Origin: UBA4292 sp002395865 | Lineage (GTDB): Bacteria; Bacillota; Clostridia; Lachnospirales; Lachnospiraceae | Length of the DNA: 64,000 nt | Direction of reading: 5' to 3' | NCBI GenBank assembly: GCA_946533395.1 | Contig: CAMNBU010000010.1 | Span: forward strand, 1 to 64,000 | The notes under the pieces: generated by a model | Seen by the model: only the letters and a program-made list of their open reading frames with translations | Told to the model about the DNA's origin: nothing | The model's database searches: none | Translations under genes and position numbers: made by a program | Shown: one piece after another, positions 59,989 through 64,000 of the stretch | Numbering within the stretch: position 1 is the stretch's first letter | Layout of the letters: each line of letters starts with the position of its first letter

Positions 59989-61554
59989 CTATTTTCTGTA
60001 TTCCACCCTCGCATCGGGGTTCTTTACGTTCACCAGCTCGGGGGCATCGTCCGCGGCGCCGGTTATGGTGAGACCGACCGCCTCGAAGCTGTCCACATTC
60101 TTAAGGACGATGCTTCGTCCCGCAAGCTTCGGAAATCCGTCCATCATGATGGGGCACTGGGGAGTGCGCTTCTCCGGAGGGAGATAGGAGACATTTACAT
60201 TCGTGACGCGGATGCTTTCTATGGGGGACTCGGGCAGGCCGTTTGCGCACAGGAAGCACGCGTCCACGCCTGAGCAGTCCACATTCCTGATCTCTATGCT
60301 GCCCACCTTCGGGGTCCTGTAGTCAACGGGTGCGGGGTCCTGGTTCTGCACATATGCGCTGTGGCCGTCCGGATCGCAGAAGTAGAACATATTTACTGTG
60401 ACGGGCATGTGCACCCTGTCCATCTTTATGTTCTCGAAGAGCAGGCCCGTGAGCAGGGACTTCTGCCCCCTGCCGCGCCTCGTCTTTATGCGGAGGCCCC
60501 TGTCGGTCTGCGAGAATACGCAGTGGCTCACATGCACGCCGTCCACGCCGCAGGCCACCTCGCTTCCCACGGTTATAGAGCCGTGGCCGCGCTCGAAGCG
60601 GCAGTTCCTGATCTCCACATCCTGTGTCCTGCGAAAATGTGCCTGCGCCATGTAGAGCTTGCCGCTCTTTATCGCCACGCAGTCGTCACCCACGGATATC
60701 TTCACGCCGAGCATCAATATGCCCTCGCAGCTCTCGGGGTCGATGCCGTCTGTATTCGGCGAGTTCGACGGGTTCCATATGTCCACGTTATACAGGCTGA
60801 CGTCGCAGCTGTAGTATGGATGTACCGCCCAGCAGGCGGAGTTTCTGAGGTGCAGCCCGGCCATGCGAACGGACTGCGAATAATTGATCGATACGAGCTT
60901 AGGCCGCCACGCGATGCGCTTCTTGCGCACATCTATCCACCAGTCGCCCTTATCTCCGTTTCCGTCAATGGTTCCGCGGCCAACGATATCGGTATTCTCC
61001 ACGCTTATCGCGGTTATGACGGAGGCGAAGCTGTCGAGGGGATTTCCCTCCCATGAAGCGAAATTTTCCTCCTCATCGTTGTCGTAGATATTTCTCACGA
61101 CACCGGGGAGCACGGGATAATGAGTTCTGTCCGTATCGGCAAGTATGGTTGCGCCCTCGTCCACCCAAAGGGTCATATCGCTCTTTAAGAAGATGGGACC
61201 CGTGTAATAGGTCCCTGCGCCCAGATAAACCGTACCGTCCGCTGGGCAGGCCATGATGGCCGCCTGTATGGCGTTCGTGTCGTTGTGAACACCGTCACCC
61301 ACAGCGCCGAAGCGCTTCACGTCGAGTAATATCCTCTCCGTGCGGGTTCTAAACTCCTGCTCCATGCCGTCTATGGACAGGGTGTAGGAGGTGTCCGGCT
61401 CGAGGCCGTCCAGCTCTATGACATTTCTGCTGCTTCTTATGGCTTCGGTGCCGTTTAAGAATACGACGCACTCGTCCTCTGTCTCGAAGCACGCATCATT
61501 TAAACGCTCTATTATAATGCTTCGCTTGAATACTGCGGAAATTTTAAAACTCAT
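59989..61554 (-). CDS. GH28 polygalacturonase-type glycoside hydrolase
   Basis: 521 residues. An N-terminal beta-sandwich of about 80 residues precedes a right-handed beta-helix with all GH28 catalytic motifs: NTDGID, GDDC, RGHG and RIKT. GH28 enzymes hydrolyse pectic galacturonan or rhamnogalacturonan. No signal peptide is present, so it probably acts on imported oligosaccharides. Fourth gene of a pectin cluster, 6 bases after GH105. Confidence 0.92.
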   Translation of the reverse strand: MSFKISAVFKRSIIIERLNDACFETEDECVVFLNGTEAIRSSRNVIELDGLEPDTSYTLSIDGMEQEFRTRTERILLDVKRFGAVGDGVHNDTNAIQAAIMACPADGTVYLGAGTYYTGPIFLKSDMTLWVDEGATILADTDRTHYPVLPGVVRNIYDNDEEENFASWEGNPLDSFASVITAISVENTDIVGRGTIDGNGDKGDWWIDVRKKRIAWRPKLVSINYSQSVRMAGLHLRNSACWAVHPYYSCDVSLYNVDIWNPSNSPNTDGIDPESCEGILMLGVKISVGDDCVAIKSGKLYMAQAHFRRTQDVEIRNCRFERGHGSITVGSEVACGVDGVHVSHCVFSQTDRGLRIKTRRGRGQKSLLTGLLFENIKMDRVHMPVTVNMFYFCDPDGHSAYVQNQDPAPVDYRTPKVGSIEIRNVDCSGVDACFLCANGLPESPIESIRVTNVNVSYLPPEKRTPQCPIMMDGFPKLAGRSIVLKNVDSFEAVGLTITGAADDAPELVNVKNPDARVEYRK

Positions 61555-61560
61555 AGTGAC

Positions 61561-62700
61561 CTATTTTCTCCTGATCATCTCGGTGTATGCGAGCAGGAAG
61601 GGTGCCACGCCCTTCGCTTCGTTCTCAACTACGGGCTCGCTGAAATAGTACTCGAGTGAGCCGTCGCGGTATGTCTTGCCGCCCAGACCCGCCACGAGGC
61701 AGATGCCCGAAAGCTTCAGAGTGCCATCCTCGTTCTGTGAGAGGTACTTCTCCACGATACCGTTGAAAGCCCTCTCTCCCATGGATGCGTACCTCGGAGA
61801 GATATAGCCGAGTCTCACTGCCTTCAGCACCGCATATGCGATGAGAGCCGTGCCGCTGGTCTCGAGATAGTTTCCGGGGGCATCCGCGCGGTTTACGACC
61901 TGATAGAACATGCCGCTCTCGTCCTGATAGGGGATGAGCGCGTCGCACAGCTTCTCAAGCAGTCCGATAAGATATCTCTTCTCATAGTAGAGAGTCTCGT
62001 CCGTGGCGGCCGCCGTCTCGCAAAGAGCAAGAGTGAACCAGCCGATGGAGCGCAGCCAGAAGTTCTTGCTGAGGCCCGTAACAGGGTCTGCCCAGTACAT
62101 CTGCCGGCTCTCGTCGTAGCCGTGGTAGTAGAGCCCGGTCACGGGATCCCTCATGTACTTCTCGACGTTCTTGAACTGGTGGATGACATCCTGGCAGTTC
62201 TCCATGCGGTTGAACTTCGTCTCATAGCGCATGTAGAAGGGCTGCGCCATATACAGGCCGTCCAGCCACACCTGGTTCGGGTAGATGTTCTTGTGCCAGA
62301 AGCTGCCCTCCTTCGTGCGGGGCATGCCGTCGAGCTGCGTCCTCACAAGATCGAGAGCCTTCTTATACTTCTCCTCACCCGTCTTGTCGTATAGGAAGAA
62401 CAGATTGCTGGCGGTATTGATATTGTCGAGATTGAATTCGTGCACATCGTATGTCTTGATGGAGCCGTCCTCCTGCACGAAATAATCGACAAATGCCTTC
62501 GCGAAGTTGAAATAACGGTCCTCACCGCTGATGTCGTACATGGACAGAAGCGCGGTGATCATGCACCCGTCGATATAGTTCCACTTGTTCGGCTTCTTGT
62601 CGTATATGAGCTCCTTGTTCCACATGGGGTGCTCTGCGTCCGAATTGTCCAGAAGGTATTCCAGATATTCCTGTATCCTGTTTTCAGTCTCACGGTTCAT
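61561..62700 (-). CDS. GH105 unsaturated rhamnogalacturonyl hydrolase (YteR-like)
   Basis: 379 residues of (alpha/alpha)6 type. WNYIDGCMITALLSMYD, VWLDGLYMAQPFYMRYE and WADPVTGLSKNFWLRSIGW with acidic catalytic positions match GH105. It removes the unsaturated galacturonyl end of rhamnogalacturonan fragments. Cytoplasmic: no signal peptide. Starts 18 bases after the TIM-barrel gene. Confidence 0.92.
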   Translation of the reverse strand: MNRETENRIQEYLEYLLDNSDAEHPMWNKELIYDKKPNKWNYIDGCMITALLSMYDISGEDRYFNFAKAFVDYFVQEDGSIKTYDVHEFNLDNINTASNLFFLYDKTGEEKYKKALDLVRTQLDGMPRTKEGSFWHKNIYPNQVWLDGLYMAQPFYMRYETKFNRMENCQDVIHQFKNVEKYMRDPVTGLYYHGYDESRQMYWADPVTGLSKNFWLRSIGWFTLALCETAAATDETLYYEKRYLIGLLEKLCDALIPYQDESGMFYQVVNRADAPGNYLETSGTALIAYAVLKAVRLGYISPRYASMGERAFNGIVEKYLSQNEDGTLKLSGICLVAGLGGKTYRDGSLEYYFSEPVVENEAKGVAPFLLAYTEMIRRK

Positions 62701-62718
62701 ATTGGCCGCCTTTCGATG

Positions 62719-63558
62719 TTAAAGATTATTGTATATGTTTAATATGTGATCCCTGCAAAAAGCCGCGTTATCGGGCTTCGTATTCTCCAGTGTCGCGTGG
62801 ATGTAGGGCTTTCTCTCCTTGGCGAACTTTAGAATACGCGTATAATCCATTTCGCCCAGCCCGCAGCCGACCGCCTTCATCTTGCCGTCCTCCATCACAT
62901 AATCCTTGAGATGTATCATGGCAATGTCGGGGCCCAAAAGCTCTATGGCGGATTCTATCACCTCGTCGCGCCTGTCGAGATTATCGGGGTCGAGGAGATT
63001 CACCGGATCGAATATGATCTGAAGGTTTGGACTCGCTACGGCATCAAGCACCTGTCTGGCCCTCTTCGGGTCATACACTATATGCTTATACACCGGCTCT
63101 ATAGCCAGTATCACACCGAAACGTTCAGCGTCCCTGACCACATCCGAGAGGTTCTTAATGAGTATCTCCAGAGCCCGGTCGCTGTGGTTGGCCTCCTTGT
63201 CATACGCGTATGCGGCGTTCGGAGCGCCTGTCTCGGTGCCCACCATGGCGCAGCCCATCAAAGAAGCAAATCTCAGATGAGCCGCGTATCTCGCCTTTAT
63301 CTTTCTAAGTTCGGCCTCGTCCGGATGCGCGAGGTTCTGGTAGTTTCCGAGGACCGCCGCATCCACGCCTGCGCGCGCAAATACGTTCTTAAGCCACATA
63401 GCGTAGCCGGGTGTGAGCGCCTCGGTCTCCTTCGGCAGTCCCGCCATCTTCGCGAGCGCTATGTGCACGCACGAGAAGCCGTCCGCCTTCACCTGCGCAA
63501 GCCTTTTACCTATCTCCTGCTCCGCCGTATCGTGGAGCCTTATACCAAGTTGAATCAT
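62719..63558 (-). CDS. Sugar phosphate isomerase/epimerase (TIM barrel)
   Basis: 279 residues. AP-endonuclease-2 type TIM barrel with metal-binding EPVYKH, FDPVNLL, IHLKDYV and ATLEN positions. It probably isomerises a sugar released by the pectin enzymes. Its start overlaps the stop of the gene before it by 4 bases. Confidence 0.85.
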   Translation of the reverse strand: MIQLGIRLHDTAEQEIGKRLAQVKADGFSCVHIALAKMAGLPKETEALTPGYAMWLKNVFARAGVDAAVLGNYQNLAHPDEAELRKIKARYAAHLRFASLMGCAMVGTETGAPNAAYAYDKEANHSDRALEILIKNLSDVVRDAERFGVILAIEPVYKHIVYDPKRARQVLDAVASPNLQIIFDPVNLLDPDNLDRRDEVIESAIELLGPDIAMIHLKDYVMEDGKMKAVGCGLGEMDYTRILKFAKERKPYIHATLENTKPDNAAFCRDHILNIYNNL

Positions 63559-64000
63559 ACCGTCTCGTCCTTAAAAGCCGCGCCTGTGAGCTTCACCACA
63601 TCCGCCTCGTCCTTCTTCAGAGTGCTTATCAGAAGCTTCGCGTACTCGCCTCCGGCATCACGAAGTCCCTGCGCGATAAATCCCGCCATCACGACCGCCC
63701 CGTGAAGCTGAAAATGTGAATTGTCCTTCGGATACACATACATGGGTCGTGAAGCCGCGTCACCCACCGCCGCGAGATATGCCTCGCTCCTTGCCGTGAG
63801 ATCGATGAAGGGCACTGCGAGCTCCCGTGCCGCCTGTGCAGCCGCCTTCGGATAGTCTCCGTGGCTTCCGGGAAGAAATCTGCCGTCCGCGTCAAAAAGC
63901 CTTCTGGCCACGGGGGAGATGATGAGTGGAAGCGCTCCGTGAGCCCACGCCACGCGTACAAATCTCTCCAGATTTTCCTTATAGAGCGTATCCGCCGGAG
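63555..64000 (-). CDS. Rhamnogalacturonan acetylesterase (CE12, SGNH), partial
   Basis: 3' part only: the frame is open to the window edge (reading TLYKENLERFVRVAWAHGAL at its upstream end). The SPVARRLFDADGRFLPGSHGDYP stretch and the DNSHFQ catalytic Asp-His block match CE12 acetylesterases (RhgT/YesT-type). It removes acetyl groups from rhamnogalacturonan. The Ser-containing GDS block lies outside the window. First visible gene of the pectin operon. Confidence 0.85.
   Translation of the reverse strand, partial: PADTLYKENLERFVRVAWAHGALPLIISPVARRLFDADGRFLPGSHGDYPKAAAQAARELAVPFIDLTARSEAYLAAVGDAASRPMYVYPKDNSHFQLHGAVVMAGFIAQGLRDAGGEYAKLLISTLKKDEADVVKLTGAAFKDETV

Noticed and set aside
1..64000. 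tRNA, rRNA or CRISPR loci
   Set aside because: None seen on either strand.

Overview
The window looks like chromosome of an anaerobic gut-type Firmicute, probably Lachnospiraceae-like (inference). Supporting traits are Gram-positive ribosome-binding sites, moderately high GC, a reverse-type rubrerythrin, a MarR regulator, SARP-type response regulators and cytoplasmic pectin-fragment enzymes. The species cannot be fixed from the sequence.

Layout. 0-2.7 kb (+ strand): a composite hairpin repeat, an ECF-like sigma factor and a membrane VWA protein that is probably its anti-sigma. 2.7-15.3 kb (- strand): an ABC ATPase/permease pair is followed by two large soluble helical proteins. A third helical protein follows with its own promoter, then a LytS-type histidine kinase, a SARP-type response regulator, a YdcF membrane protein, a small unknown and a stand-alone reverse transcriptase. 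15.3-24.5 kb: a second ABC exporter, several small lipoproteins, decayed genes (ABC ATPase, IS1380, one unknown) and an ECF sigma/anti-sigma pair. 24.6-47.0 kb (- strand): one apparently continuous 12-gene operon for a type IV secretion-like machine. It encodes a VirB2-like pilin, two surface proteins, VirB6-like and VirB4-like proteins, a 2300-residue secreted protein, a bitopic protein, a VirD4-like coupling protein, a Lys-rich protein and a complete partner-switching module (STAS antagonist, RsbW-like kinase, PP2C phosphatase). No relaxase is visible. 47-51.3 kb: a GGDEF protein, a MATE pump and an L-fucose isomerase family enzyme. 51.5-57.3 kb: a Xre/ImmA/PIN cassette, AlkD-like and LMW-PTP genes, and a decayed mobile-element zone (excisionase, DUF5131, GNAT fragment, duplicated PTP start). 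57.5-64 kb: rubrerythrin, MarR, a radical SAM protein and a GH28-GH105-isomerase-CE12 pectin cluster that runs off the right edge.

How it may work together (inference). Three promoters carry the same 9-bp direct repeat at 11-bp spacing, each exactly 8 bp before a TANNNT hexamer. They drive the pilin/T4SS operon, the ABC/helical-protein operon, and the helical protein/kinase/response-regulator operon. That geometry is known for SARP regulators, and the response regulator here is SARP-type and lies in one of the operons. The simplest model is a two-component-controlled secretion system whose cargo candidates are the three helical proteins. The Rsb-like module co-transcribed with the machine would add post-translational control. 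Separately, three leaders carry an RNA element that folds as an H-type pseudoknot next to the Shine-Dalgarno sequence.
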